Assembly: GCA_965263105.1 (NCBI GenBank)
Contig: CBDHGL010000002.1
Location: 310,001-374,000 of the forward strand
Direction: 5' to 3'
Length of the DNA stretch: 64,000 nucleotides
From: JBCCTX01 sp965263105
GTDB taxonomy: Bacteria; Bacteroidota; Bacteroidia; J057
Under the pieces are notes generated by a model that saw nothing but the letters and a program-made list of their open reading frames with translations, had not been told where the DNA came from and searched no databases. Shown here piece after piece: positions 26,369 to 35,324 of the stretch. The translations under genes were made by a program, and so were the position numbers. The first letter of the stretch is position 1; every line of letters starts with the position of its first letter.

Positions 26369-27607
26369 ATGGAATCCTACACATCTCGAGCTGCGAGGGT
26401 AGTCAGTCAAATAGGGAGTCTGGGAGAAATTAGCGATGAAGGGCGTATTTTAACCCGGCTTTTCGGTACGAAAGCCCATGGGCAGGTATTACAACGGGTT
26501 CTGAAATGGATGGAAGCCATTGGCCTGGAGGCAAGAATCGATAATATGGGCAATGTTAGAGGGAGACTGAGGGGTAAAGAGGGATCCAACAAATTATTTG
26601 TGATGGGCTCTCATCTGGATACAGCTCGGAATGTCGGGAAGTATGATGGAGTACTGGGTGTATTACTTGCCTTGGATGCTGTAAAAAATCTCAAGACCCT
26701 AGGAGTAGAACTCCCATTCAATGTAGAAATAGTAGGCTTTTCCGACGAAGAAGGCGTACGCTTTAACATCGCCTACCTGGGGAGTTCTGTTCTTACGGGG
26801 AATTTTCAAAAAGAGTGGCTAAATAAGTCGGGCATCTATGGAAAGATGCTCTCTTCTGTCATCACAGAAATGGGAGGGGACGTAAAAAAGATATCCCAAG
26901 ACGCCATCCCTCAGGAGGAATGGCTGGGCTTCCTAGAAGTACATGTAGAGCAAGGAAAGGTACTATTTGAAAAAGACCTCCCTGTTGGGGTGGTAAGTTC
27001 TATATCTGGTCAGACCCGAATCAACCTATTTATCAACGGAACACGAGGTCATGCAGGAACGACCCCCATGGAGCTACGACAGGATGCACTAGCCACCGCC
27101 GCCGAATTTATTCATCAAGTTGAAACCTATGCTCTTCAGCATTCAGATAAGTTGGTGGCTACCGTTGGGTCTATCCATTCTTATCCCAATATAGCCAATA
27201 TCATCCCCAGTAAGGTACGTTGCTCCGTGGATATAAGAAGCCCTCAAAATGAGGTCATGGATCAGGCAACGGCTGACTTGGAACAGCAATTTTATTCCAT
27301 CTTGGAACAGCGAGGATTAAAGGGCCAATGGGAGCTTTCTCAGCGCAATCCCTCTGTGATATGCGACGCACAACTTCGAGCGTATTTGATTCAAGCTATG
27401 AATGATGCTAGGGTAAAAGGCTTAGAAGCCATAGATAGTGGGGCTGGGCACGATGCCGTCTGCATTGCCGAAGTAGCTCCTAGCGCCATGCTTTTCGTCC
27501 AGTGTAAGAATGGCATCAATCATCATCCAGAAGAATATGTAAGTCCCGAGACCATAGAAGCTGCGATCCGTGTAGTAGACAAATTTTGGGAACAAATGAT
27601 AACTTAG
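26369..27607 (+). CDS. M20-family amidohydrolase (allantoate amidohydrolase / N-carbamoyl-amino-acid hydrolase type)
   Basis: 412 residues. Metal-binding blocks are GSHLDTARNVGKYDGVLGVLLAL, FSDEEGVRF and LEVHVEQGKVL; the dimerisation-domain block is TRGHAGTTPMELRQDA; the last His block is GAGHDA. This order is that of the hydantoinase/carbamoylase branch of M20 (AllC/HyuC), which hydrolyses C-N bonds of ureido acids using Zn or Mn. No purine or pyrimidine catabolic genes lie nearby, so allantoate versus N-carbamoyl amino acids or beta-ureidopropionate cannot be decided. Confidence 0.88.
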   Translation: MESYTSRAARVVSQIGSLGEISDEGRILTRLFGTKAHGQVLQRVLKWMEAIGLEARIDNMGNVRGRLRGKEGSNKLFVMGSHLDTARNVGKYDGVLGVLLALDAVKNLKTLGVELPFNVEIVGFSDEEGVRFNIAYLGSSVLTGNFQKEWLNKSGIYGKMLSSVITEMGGDVKKISQDAIPQEEWLGFLEVHVEQGKVLFEKDLPVGVVSSISGQTRINLFINGTRGHAGTTPMELRQDALATAAEFIHQVETYALQHSDKLVATVGSIHSYPNIANIIPSKVRCSVDIRSPQNEVMDQATADLEQQFYSILEQRGLKGQWELSQRNPSVICDAQLRAYLIQAMNDARVKGLEAIDSGAGHDAVCIAEVAPSAMLFVQCKNGINHHPEEYVSPETIEAAIRVVDKFWEQMIT

Positions 27608-27648
27608 CATCAACATAAATAAGACAACCCAATCCGAACCCCATATCC

Positions 27649-30600
27649 ATGAACCTTACCAAGCTTTGCCTGGACAATAGCCGACTTTCCATCGCCATCT
27701 TTCTAGTGGTTTTTTTTGCCGGCCTATCTGCTTACAATGAATTATCCAGGGATTCCATGCCTCCTTTCACCATCAGGGTGTGTTCTGTAGTGACGAGGTT
27801 TCCCGGTGCTTCTCCCGAACGGGTAGAAAAATTAGTTACCGAAAAAATAGAAAAGCTGGCCCAAGAGTTACCCGAATTAAAAACCGTCAGCAGTGAGTCC
27901 CGAACGGGTTTGTCTATAGTCCAAGTGGAAGTAACACCAGATATAGAAGAAAAAGACCTCCAACCTATCTGGGATCGACTCAGGAGGAAGATTGAAAGTA
28001 TTCAGAATGAGCTACCGGATGGTTCCAGGCCTCCCGATGTTAAGGATGATGGGGTAGGCGTAGTGTATGGTATTATGCTCGGTATTACCGGGGACGGCTT
28101 TACCTTTCATGAGTTGGAAGAGTATGCTGAAAACATTCGCGACGACCTGGTAAGGCTCCCGGATGCCTCTGAGGTAGAAATCAGCGGGGTCCAGGAGGAA
28201 CAAATTTATGTAGAATTTGACAATGCCCGCCTTGGTGAAATAGGGCTTACCGCCAGCCAGTTACAAAGCATCATCGGCAGTACCAACATTGTTTTTTCCG
28301 GAGGAGAAGTGAGCCTGGAAGATGAGCGAATCGTGCTGGAACCCACTGGAAACTACGAAGACATTAATGACCTTGCCCGGACCCTTGTTCCTGTAGGGGG
28401 AGGCCAAGGAACCATAGAACTGGGGGATATTACCCGAATTAGTCGCGCCTACAAGAATCCCGCAGAAAAAATTGTGAAAATAAATGGTGAGCAAGCCTTA
28501 ACTCTCTCTATTGCCCTCAAAGATGGCTCCAACCTCATTCGACTGGGGGAAATGGTCGATGAGAAAATCCAGGGATACAATGAAACGCTTCCAATTGGAG
28601 TTCAATTGCTACGTACCGCAGCTCAAGACAAATTTGTGGACGTCAAAGTCAGCGACTTTGTAGGCAACGTCTTCCAATCCGTGGGCATTGTGCTAGCAGT
28701 TATGTTGCTTTTCCTGGGCTTCCGAACAGGTTTTGTAGTGGCGAGTCTGATTCCCATGGCCTTGGTAATGACCCTCCTCCTAATGAACAACTTTGCCATT
28801 GGCCTCAACCAAGTTTCTCTCGCTGCCTTGATCATGGCGCTGGGGATGCTCGTAGACAATGCCATTGTAGTATCGGAGTCTATGATGGTCAAAATGGAGG
28901 AAGGAATGCCTCCTCGAAAAGCAGCCATTGATTCCAGCCAGGAGTTAATAGTCCCCTTGCTGGTTTCTTCTCTTACGACCTCAGCTGCCTTCCTGGCGTT
29001 TTTTCTGGCAGAAGATGTCATGGGAGAAATTATGGGTCCCCTTTTCAGTGTCATTAGCTTGGCCCTCCTTTCTTCCTGGCTATTGGCCATGACCTTTATC
29101 ATGATCCTCGGTGTTTCATTTATTCGGGTAAAGGTAAAAGATCAATCTGAACAGAATTCCCAATCTGGAATTTTTGATCGCCTCAATGTCTATTATAAGC
29201 GCATACTCACTTGGACTTTGGCCAGGCCGCTTTTGTTTGTAGGGGTGATTGTTTTAGCCTTTTTCGGGTCCCTCCTGTTGTTTCCAAAGTTGCCCTTTAT
29301 CTTTTTCCCAGACAGCGACAGGAACCTGGTAACACTAGACCTAAATCTCCCATTGGGAACCAAGATCGAGCGAACCGCAGAAGTTGTTGAGGAGTTGGAA
29401 GCATTTTTGTCGGAGGAACTCCAAGTAAAAGACGGACGAACCGATGGCATTGTAGACTGGACGGCCTTTATCGGAGAGGGGCCTCCTTCCTATGACCTGG
29501 GCTACTCCCCGGGAGAAGCCAATTCCGGCTATGCCCATATGCTGCTCAATACCAGTAGCTTCGACCAAAATCAACGGGTGGTAGATATTTTAGACGCCTT
29601 CTGTTTTCAGGCTTTCCCAGATGCAGATGTGCGGATCGGCCCACTGGCTGGTGGAGGCGGAGGAGGAAGTGATGTGGAAATCCGGGTAAAAGGAGACTCT
29701 CCAGAGGAGCTTTTTCGCTTGAGCGAGCGCATCAAGCAACAACTAAATTCCATTCCTTATGCGAAAAACATCAAAGACAATTGGGGACCTAAAATCAAAA
29801 AATTTGTAATCGATATAGACCCAGACAAGGCCAATACTGCTGGACTAACTAATCAGGATATAGCCATCTCTTTACAAACCGCCCTAACCGGGTTTAACTC
29901 TGGGGCTTATCGTGAAGGTGATGACAATATCCCTATTATCATGCGGGGTGCTAAGGGCCAGGAGATGGATGTATGGGACCTAGAAGGGGTTAATATCTTT
30001 GCCCAAAATTCGGGAAAGAATGTTCCCTTGTTGCAGGTAGCCCAAATCGTCCCCGATTGGCAATACGCAAAAATCCTACGAAGGAATTTATACCGTACCC
30101 TGACCATCAGTTGTGACGCCGTAACAGGCTATACTGCAACAGATATCACTAGTCAACTCACTCCGATGCTAGAAGCTGATGCAGCAAAATGGAAGTCTGG
30201 GTATACCTATGAACTCGGCGGAGAATCTGAGAGCAGTGATGATGCCATGGGGGCTGTCATCGCCTATCTCCCTTTAGCAGGCTTTATTATTTTGATTTTG
30301 CTCATCGCCCAGTTCAATTCGTTCCGAAAAATGGGGATAGTCCTAAGTACCATCCCTCTGGGACTTATCGGAGTCATTTTGGGACTCTATTTATTCCGGT
30401 CCTACTTCGGCTTTATGGCCTTCTTAGGAGTGATTTCTCTTGCAGGGATTGTCATTAACAATGCGATCGTTCTTATCGACCGGATCAAGATCGAGTTGGA
30501 GGAAAACCAGCGAGAACCCTATGACGCGGTAGTTGCAGCTGCTCAGCAACGCTTTCGGCCTATTTTGCTCACGACTTTTACCACTACGCTGGGGTTGATA

Positions 30601-30738
30601 CCTCTTTATCTGGGGGGTGGGCTTATGTGGGAACCTATGGCAATTGCCATTATGATTGGGCTATTGTTTGCGACGGTGATTACCCTCCTGTTTGTTCCGG
30701 CGATGTATAAGTTACTTTTCCGGGTGAAACAGGTATAA
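27649..30738 (+). CDS. RND efflux permease (AcrB/HAE1-like)
   Basis: 1029 residues, the normal AcrB length, with twelve helices in two halves separated by large periplasmic loops. Family landmarks are VVTRFPGASPERVEKLVTEKIE, GIMLGITGDG, IMALGMLVDNAIVVSESMMVKMEEG in helix 4, and GVISLAGIVINNAIVLIDRI in helix 10. The proton-relay Asp pair of AcrB (VDD) is VDN here: Asp403 is kept and its neighbour is Asn, a variant seen in part of the family. No membrane-fusion protein or TolC-like gene adjoins, so partners must be encoded elsewhere. A Gly-rich run (AGGGGGGSD) lies in the second periplasmic loop. Confidence 0.93.
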   Translation: MNLTKLCLDNSRLSIAIFLVVFFAGLSAYNELSRDSMPPFTIRVCSVVTRFPGASPERVEKLVTEKIEKLAQELPELKTVSSESRTGLSIVQVEVTPDIEEKDLQPIWDRLRRKIESIQNELPDGSRPPDVKDDGVGVVYGIMLGITGDGFTFHELEEYAENIRDDLVRLPDASEVEISGVQEEQIYVEFDNARLGEIGLTASQLQSIIGSTNIVFSGGEVSLEDERIVLEPTGNYEDINDLARTLVPVGGGQGTIELGDITRISRAYKNPAEKIVKINGEQALTLSIALKDGSNLIRLGEMVDEKIQGYNETLPIGVQLLRTAAQDKFVDVKVSDFVGNVFQSVGIVLAVMLLFLGFRTGFVVASLIPMALVMTLLLMNNFAIGLNQVSLAALIMALGMLVDNAIVVSESMMVKMEEGMPPRKAAIDSSQELIVPLLVSSLTTSAAFLAFFLAEDVMGEIMGPLFSVISLALLSSWLLAMTFIMILGVSFIRVKVKDQSEQNSQSGIFDRLNVYYKRILTWTLARPLLFVGVIVLAFFGSLLLFPKLPFIFFPDSDRNLVTLDLNLPLGTKIERTAEVVEELEAFLSEELQVKDGRTDGIVDWTAFIGEGPPSYDLGYSPGEANSGYAHMLLNTSSFDQNQRVVDILDAFCFQAFPDADVRIGPLAGGGGGGSDVEIRVKGDSPEELFRLSERIKQQLNSIPYAKNIKDNWGPKIKKFVIDIDPDKANTAGLTNQDIAISLQTALTGFNSGAYREGDDNIPIIMRGAKGQEMDVWDLEGVNIFAQNSGKNVPLLQVAQIVPDWQYAKILRRNLYRTLTISCDAVTGYTATDITSQLTPMLEADAAKWKSGYTYELGGESESSDDAMGAVIAYLPLAGFIILILLIAQFNSFRKMGIVLSTIPLGLIGVILGLYLFRSYFGFMAFLGVISLAGIVINNAIVLIDRIKIELEENQREPYDAVVAAAQQRFRPILLTTFTTTLGLIPLYLGGGLMWEPMAIAIMIGLLFATVITLLFVPAMYKLLFRVKQV

Positions 30739-31236
30739 GGTAAAGCTGTTGCCCAAATTTATATTTTCGAAGCACTTTTTATTTAACCACAGAAAGTTAA
30801 GTAAGTGGACAAAAGAAATCAGGGATTGATATCTCTGATTCATTTAGGGAACATTTTATATGAGTTCAAAGGCCCTCTTCTCGCAGGAGAATCCCGGTGC
30901 CGTTAGGTACCCAATATGGGTAGAAAAGGTCCCCCGTCCCTTTTTATCGCCGGCGAGGTATCAACTTGGATACCTCGCCGGCGGAATATCGGGGCATCAT
31001 GAATCTACCCATAGGCTACCCCTACAGGGTAAACTTTTCATTCCATGAAAAAATACCCACTTTACTTTGTCCACTTACTTAGGAGTATGTAACTGAGAAA
31101 AGGAGAGGTTAATTAAGAGTGAAAGCATCAGTTCATTTCGAAATTTGACACGAAATCTTTGTGTTACTCTCTTTATTCTTCTTTTCTCTGCGGTTAAATT
31201 AAATTGAGGAAAGAAATAATTCTTTAGCATGAGGTA
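30739..31236. other. Intergenic region with decayed repeats around a MITE-like element
   Basis: Between the RND gene and the anti-sigma kinase I see no gene. At its edges are ATTTAACCACAGA (30781-30793) and the near-complement TCTGCGGTTAAAT (31187-31199). The latter is preceded by a CTTTGTGTTA stretch, resembling the AACCGCAGAG/ACAAAG repeats frequent in Bacteroidota intergenic DNA. The 284-bp element listed separately sits inside this older repeat. Confidence 0.55.
30798..31081 (+). mobile_element. MITE-like element, copy 1 (284 bp)
   Basis: Bounded by terminal inverted repeats TAAGTAAGTGGACAAA (left) and TTTGTCCACTTACTTA (right). Near the middle is a perfect hairpin: CGCCGGCGAGGTATC at 30948-30962 pairs with GATACCTCGCCGGCG at 30969-30983 around a 6-base loop. 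A copy of the same length lies in opposite orientation at 34580-34863, with only scattered differences. No transposase is encoded; a 62-codon frame crosses the hairpin in both copies but looks incidental. A full-length parent element is not in the window. Confidence 0.8.
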
Positions 31237-31653
31237 TTATGCTAAAGACAGGCGTTTGCCTAGGCGGTAGATAGAATAATCAGCGTATTCCTCTACCTTC
31301 ACCTCATCCATGAGGCGCTTGATCAGCATAATACCCAGGCCGCCTTTCTTGCGTTTTTTGACGATTTCTTCCAGCTTTTGGGGGGTATAGGTATCCAGGC
31401 GGAAGGCCTTACCGGTATCTTTTATTTCGAGGTATATGGTGTCTTCCTTGCGGAAGATAGAGAGCTCTATAGAGGTAAAAATATCACACTTATGTTGGTG
31501 TATAATGCAATTAGCACAGGCTTCATCAGCGGCCAGCACGATCTGTTGAGCAACCTTTCCGGTCACTTCCAGGCGTTTTAATTGGGCGTGAACAAACTCC
31601 CTAACTATCGCCAGACTCAACTTGCTACATGGGACCTGAATATGAGACTTCAT
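31237..31653 (-). CDS. RsbW/SpoIIAB-like anti-sigma factor (HATPase)
   Basis: 138 residues of the GHKL ATPase fold: N box VLAADEACANCIIH, G1 box EIKDTGKAF and a G2-like GGLGIMLIKRLMDEV. Such kinases bind a sigma factor or phosphorylate the STAS antagonist encoded beside them. The start ATG overlaps the end of the STAS gene by 4 bases, so the pair is translationally coupled. In Bacteroidota these switches often control responses other than sigma-B; the target is unknown. Confidence 0.92.
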   Translation of the reverse strand: MKSHIQVPCSKLSLAIVREFVHAQLKRLEVTGKVAQQIVLAADEACANCIIHQHKCDIFTSIELSIFRKEDTIYLEIKDTGKAFRLDTYTPQKLEEIVKKRKKGGLGIMLIKRLMDEVKVEEYADYSIYRLGKRLSLA

Positions 31654-31988
31654 TCTGTATACAACTTTTCCACTTCCGCTTTGTCTTCAACAATTTTGAT
31701 CAACTGGTGTAAACCGAGTAATTCAAATGAATCCTTTACACTCTCTGACATATTGGATAGAACCATCCTTCCCCCTTTTTGTTGAATTTCTTCGATATAC
31801 GAAATAAATACCCCCATTCCAGCACTTGATGTATAGCGGATCTCTCCAAAGTCAATGTGAAGGTTCAAATCTCCTGCATCAATCAAATTGCGAATAACTT
31901 CATCTAAATATACCGAAGAGCTTGCGTCCAAATCTCCCACTGGGATAAGGGTAGTATATGGATCTGCTTTTATCTGTTTAATTTCCAT
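31650..31988 (-). CDS. STAS-domain anti-sigma-factor antagonist (SpoIIAA/RsbV-like)
   Basis: 112 residues, one STAS domain. GDLDASSSVYLDEVIRNL is the N-terminal strand-helix unit, FGEIRYTSSAGMGVFISYIEEI holds the conserved phospho-acceptor Ser region, and SVKDSFELLGLHQLIKI closes the domain. It is the substrate and partner of the neighbouring HATPase kinase: when dephosphorylated it should sequester the kinase. First gene of the two-gene operon. Confidence 0.92.
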   Translation of the reverse strand: MEIKQIKADPYTTLIPVGDLDASSSVYLDEVIRNLIDAGDLNLHIDFGEIRYTSSAGMGVFISYIEEIQQKGGRMVLSNMSESVKDSFELLGLHQLIKIVEDKAEVEKLYTE

Positions 31989-32084
31989 TCTCTATTTCCT
32001 ACGACGATAAAGGGTATAAGTTCAATTAATGTCCTTGTATGTAAAAATATTGGATTAAACGGATTTTCTCTTAATTTTTGACAA

Positions 32085-32471
32085 ATGAAATTAGGTATGG
32101 AAGAGAATCAGTTAAACCTGGATAAACTCATTGTTATTGGGGACAGGGTACTCATCAAACCCCAAACTCAAAGCGACCGGACAAAAAGTGGATTATATCT
32201 TCCTCCTGGGGTTCTGGAAAAAGAAAAAGTGCAGAGTGGCTATGTGATCAAGGTAGGACCTGGCTATCCCTTGCCCTTACCCGCTGATAGCGAACCTTGG
32301 AAAGATTCAAATGAAAGTATTAAATACATTCCTTTACAGGCGACAGAGGGAGACTTAGCCATTTTTTTGCAAAAAGATGCGATCGAAGTCATGTATGAAA
32401 ATGAGAAATATTTGATCGTTCCGCAGAGTGCAATTCTGATGTTGGAGAGAGATGATGAATTATTTAGCTAA
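32085..32471 (+). CDS. Stand-alone GroES-family co-chaperone-like protein
   Basis: 128 residues with the GroES fold: VIGDRVLIKPQTQSDRTKSGLYLPPGVLEKEKVQSGYVIKVGPG, then EGDLAIFLQKDAIEVMYENEKYLIVPQSAILML. It is longer than the usual 95 residues because of an insertion after the GPG turn (YPLPLPADSEPWKDSNESIKYIPLQ). No groEL is beside it, so it is probably a paralogue of the main groES. GroES-like extra copies of this size are seen in Bacteroidota; whether it caps GroEL is unknown. Confidence 0.85.
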   Translation: MKLGMEENQLNLDKLIVIGDRVLIKPQTQSDRTKSGLYLPPGVLEKEKVQSGYVIKVGPGYPLPLPADSEPWKDSNESIKYIPLQATEGDLAIFLQKDAIEVMYENEKYLIVPQSAILMLERDDELFS

Positions 32472-32517
32472 AAATACTAACCTTATTGGCAAATCATCGT
32501 AACTAAATTAGCATTAT

Positions 32518-33303
32518 ATGAAAAATTGTAGTATTATTCTAGGGATTTTGGCCTTTATGTGGTATCAAAGCTGCCAATCTCCTGCTCCCAAAGTAGAAGA
32601 AAGGGTTGAAGAAGCAGATGTGGTAATGGTTACAGATACGGGAGAGATTTATATAAAATTATATGACAGTACACCCATACATAAGGAAAATTTTCTCAAA
32701 CTGTGTCAAGAGGGATTTTATGATGGGATTGCATTTCACAGGATTGTTAAAGACTTTGTGGTGCAGATAGGGGATCCAAGAACCAAAGAAGGGTCGAAAG
32801 ATACCATTGATGATGCTGGGTACAAGTTGCCTGCCGAGATAGATGAATCGCTTCTACACACAGAAGGCAAGCTAGCGGCAGCACGAATCCCAGATGAGCT
32901 CAACCCTGCATGGGAGTCTTCTAGTAGCCAGTTTTTCATTGTAACGGGTAGGTTCGTCAGTACTGAGGATTTGGATAATGCGGAAATGGCCATGAATTAT
33001 TCTCGGGAAATGAGATTAAGGCGTATGTTCAACGCCCTTCGGGACTCAGGAAAATATGAGGGGAGCTTTAATAACTATTTATCAGAGCAAGAATTCAAAG
33101 AAATATATTATACAGAGGAGCAGCGAGTAGAATACGACCAAAAACAAGGAACTCCTAACTTAGATTTTCAGTACTCCATCTTTGGAGAGGTAGTAGGAGG
33201 GATGGACCTTGTTAAAAAAATTGAACATATCCCCACTTACGGTCCCTATAATACACCGACAGTTGCAGTTAGGATAATAGAAATGAAAGTACTAGAAAAA
33301 TAA
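32518..33303 (+). CDS. Cyclophilin-type peptidyl-prolyl cis-trans isomerase, lipoprotein
   Basis: 261 residues. A signal ends in MWYQSC, a lipobox, so the protein is likely lipidated and exported. The cyclophilin domain begins at about residue 35 (VVMVTDTGEIYIKLYDSTPIHKENFLKLC), with FHRIVKDFVVQIGDP carrying the catalytic Arg region and SSQFFIVTGRF. The insertion between these and the final YSIFGEVVGGMDLVKKIE strand is long and charged, typical for Bacteroidota periplasmic cyclophilins. It probably assists folding of exported proteins. It lies 19 bp before recA. Confidence 0.92.
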   Translation: MKNCSIILGILAFMWYQSCQSPAPKVEERVEEADVVMVTDTGEIYIKLYDSTPIHKENFLKLCQEGFYDGIAFHRIVKDFVVQIGDPRTKEGSKDTIDDAGYKLPAEIDESLLHTEGKLAAARIPDELNPAWESSSSQFFIVTGRFVSTEDLDNAEMAMNYSREMRLRRMFNALRDSGKYEGSFNNYLSEQEFKEIYYTEEQRVEYDQKQGTPNLDFQYSIFGEVVGGMDLVKKIEHIPTYGPYNTPTVAVRIIEMKVLEK

Positions 33304-33322
33304 TTTTTAAACCACACCTATC

Positions 33323-34378
33323 ATGTCAGATACGCTGAAAGCAGAAAAATTGAAGTCCCTTGGTGCCACGATGGACAAATTGGAAAAATCCTATGGCAAG
33401 GGGATTGTAATGAAATTGAGTGATAATCCCCATATAGACGTTCCCGCCCTTCCTACTGGTTCTTTGACCCTAGATATAGCACTAGGAGTAGGAGGCATTC
33501 CCAGAGGTCGTGTAGTAGAAATATATGGTCCAGAATCTTCTGGTAAAACTACCCTGGCCATGCATATGATTGCGGAGGCACAGAAAGCGGGTGGGCTGGC
33601 CGCCTTCATTGACGCGGAGCACGCCTTCGATCGAGTATACGCCGAGAAGCTGGGCATCGATATCGAAAATCTCTATGTATCTCAGCCTGACTATGGAGAA
33701 CAGGCTCTGGAAATTGCTGAATACCTTATTCGCTCAGGGGCCATAGATATCATCGTTATTGACTCAGTCGCGGCCCTAACGCCCAAGGCAGAGATTGAAG
33801 GGGAAATGGGCGAATCCAAAATGGGCCTTCAGGCCCGCCTGATGTCGCAAGCCTTGCGTAAGCTCACTGCAGCCATTTCTAAAACGAATAGCATTTGTAT
33901 TTTCATCAACCAGCTACGGGAGAAAATTGGGGTAATGTTTGGTAACCCAGAAACGACTACCGGGGGTAATGCCTTGAAATTTTACTCTTCCGTACGCTTG
34001 GATATCCGTCGCCAGGCTCAAATCAAAGAGGGAACAGAAAGCATTGGAAACCGGGTGAAAGTCAAAGTGGTAAAAAACAAGGTGTCTCCTCCCTTCCGTC
34101 AGGCAGAGTTTGACATCATGTTTGGAGAAGGGATTTCTCACGCGGGAGAGGTATTGGACCTAGGCGTCGAGCTGGACATTATCCAAAAGGCGGGCTCTTG
34201 GTTCAGTTACAGTGGAGACAAGCTCGGACAAGGTCGCGATACCGTGAAAAATGTCATTCGGGATAATCCAGAACTCATGGAAGAAATAGAGAAAAAAGTG
34301 CTGGTGGCGAAGGGGATTCTTAAGCCCAATGCTTCTGACCCCTCCAAAGGAAATAAGGAAAAAGAAAATAAAAAATAG
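33323..34378 (+). CDS. recA: Recombinase RecA
   Basis: 351 residues, normal length. Walker A is GPESSGKTT at residues 69-77, Walker B-like IIVIDSVAAL near 145, and L2-loop region FINQLREKIGVMFGNPETTTGGNALKF. It polymerises on single-stranded DNA for recombination and SOS induction. The C-terminal tail is rich in Lys, Glu and Asn. A Rho-independent terminator follows 85 bp downstream, so recA and the isomerase may share one transcript. Two inverted MITE-like copies flank the segment containing it. Confidence 0.98.
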   Translation: MSDTLKAEKLKSLGATMDKLEKSYGKGIVMKLSDNPHIDVPALPTGSLTLDIALGVGGIPRGRVVEIYGPESSGKTTLAMHMIAEAQKAGGLAAFIDAEHAFDRVYAEKLGIDIENLYVSQPDYGEQALEIAEYLIRSGAIDIIVIDSVAALTPKAEIEGEMGESKMGLQARLMSQALRKLTAAISKTNSICIFINQLREKIGVMFGNPETTTGGNALKFYSSVRLDIRRQAQIKEGTESIGNRVKVKVVKNKVSPPFRQAEFDIMFGEGISHAGEVLDLGVELDIIQKAGSWFSYSGDKLGQGRDTVKNVIRDNPELMEEIEKKVLVAKGILKPNASDPSKGNKEKENKK

Positions 34379-34462
34379 TAGGATACCATTCTACTTGACG
34401 AAGGCTCTCAGAGCATTCACGTTCTTTTCAGGCGCAAACGCAACTACTTTTTATGCGCAACT

Positions 34463-34495
34463 AAGACTGTCTAAACCAGACAGTCTTTTTGTTTT
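34463..34495 (+). terminator. Rho-independent terminator after recA
   Basis: AAGACTGTCT (34463-34472) pairs perfectly with AGACAGTCTT (34478-34487) across a 5-base loop and runs straight into a T-rich tract (TTTTTGTTTT). This is a classical intrinsic terminator in the plus direction. Confidence 0.85.
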
Positions 34496-34579
34496 CAGGA
34501 GAAGGTTCCCCCTGGGCCTTCTTCATTAACCCTCAGAGGAGCACGGGGAGATTTTACAGCGTTTCATAGAGAAATTACT

Positions 34580-34863
34580 TAAGTAAGTGGACAAAGGAAA
34601 GTGGGTATTTTTTCATGGAATGAAAAGTTTACCCTGTAGGGGTAGCCTATGGGTAGATTCATCATGCCCCGATATTCCGCCGGCGAGGTATCCAAGTTGA
34701 TACCTCGCCGGCGATAAAAAGGGATGGGGGACCTTTTCTACCCATATTAGGTACCTAAAGGCACCGGGATTCTCCTGCGAGAAGAGGGCCTTTGAACTCA
34801 TATTTCTAGTTCCTTAGAGAAATCAGAGATATCCTTCCCTGATTTCTTTTGTCCACCTACTTA
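34580..34863 (-). mobile_element. MITE-like element, copy 2 (284 bp, inverted relative to copy 1)
   Basis: Same 284-bp length and same organisation as the element at 30798-31081, but in opposite orientation. Ends are TAAGTAAGTGGACAAA and TTTGTCCACCTACTTA, with one mismatch in the right end. The internal hairpin CGCCGGCGAGGTATC (34678-34692) with GATACCTCGCCGGCG (34699-34713) is perfect. The few differences between copies suggest recent movement. Confidence 0.8.
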
Positions 34864-35324
34864 CTCTGCAGGGTAAAAAAAATTAGGCATTGATATATTT
34901 GGGTAATTATATACCATTTTACCCTAAGTGCCACTTAGGCATTTTGGGGTAAATTTTCCTCACCTGGTCTCAATTCATGGCCCCCCCTCTTCCAAACTAA
35001 TCTGCTAGGGGGTTGGAGAATAAGTATTTGCCGCCCCTTTTTCTGCCAAAATTGGTAGAATGAAGCGCTTCGCGATTCACAGCTCGGTAGAATTTGGGTA
35101 AAATCCCCTCATCAGCAGGCGCGTAGCGACTGCCACCAGTAAAAATTAACCGGTATGAGGTGCCAGTCGCTACGCGCCTGAATTTGAAGGCTTGGTCCAT
35201 TTTCTACAGATGTGTGTATCCCTAACGGGCTACAAAGGAAGTAAGGCTTTAGAAAAACCAAATAGGCCTAGTTATCGTTGAATTATTAGTGATCGTATAG
35301 TTCCTCAAATTAACCCCTACCCTT
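34864..35324. other. Intergenic region with palindromes, no gene
   Basis: Follows the second MITE copy. It holds the palindrome CCTAAGTGCCACTTAGG (34923-34939) and a longer hairpin at 35116-35180, described separately. No plausible coding frame or RNA gene was recognised; short reverse frames here overlap the hairpins. Confidence 0.55.
35116..35180. repeat. Long hairpin, 17-bp arms
   Basis: CAGGCGCGTAGCGACTG at 35116-35132 is exactly complementary to CAGTCGCTACGCGCCTG at 35164-35180. Pairing continues inward with one mismatch pair (CCACC against GGTGC). The GC-rich arms stand out in an otherwise AT-rich gap. Probably a REP-like intergenic element; there is no T-tract, so a terminator role is less likely. 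Confidence 0.65.

Noticed and set aside
30860..31048. Protein gene of 62 codons in the MITE copies
   Set aside because: The frame is kept in both copies but crosses the perfect hairpin; similarity is equally high outside the frame, so conservation is that of the DNA element.
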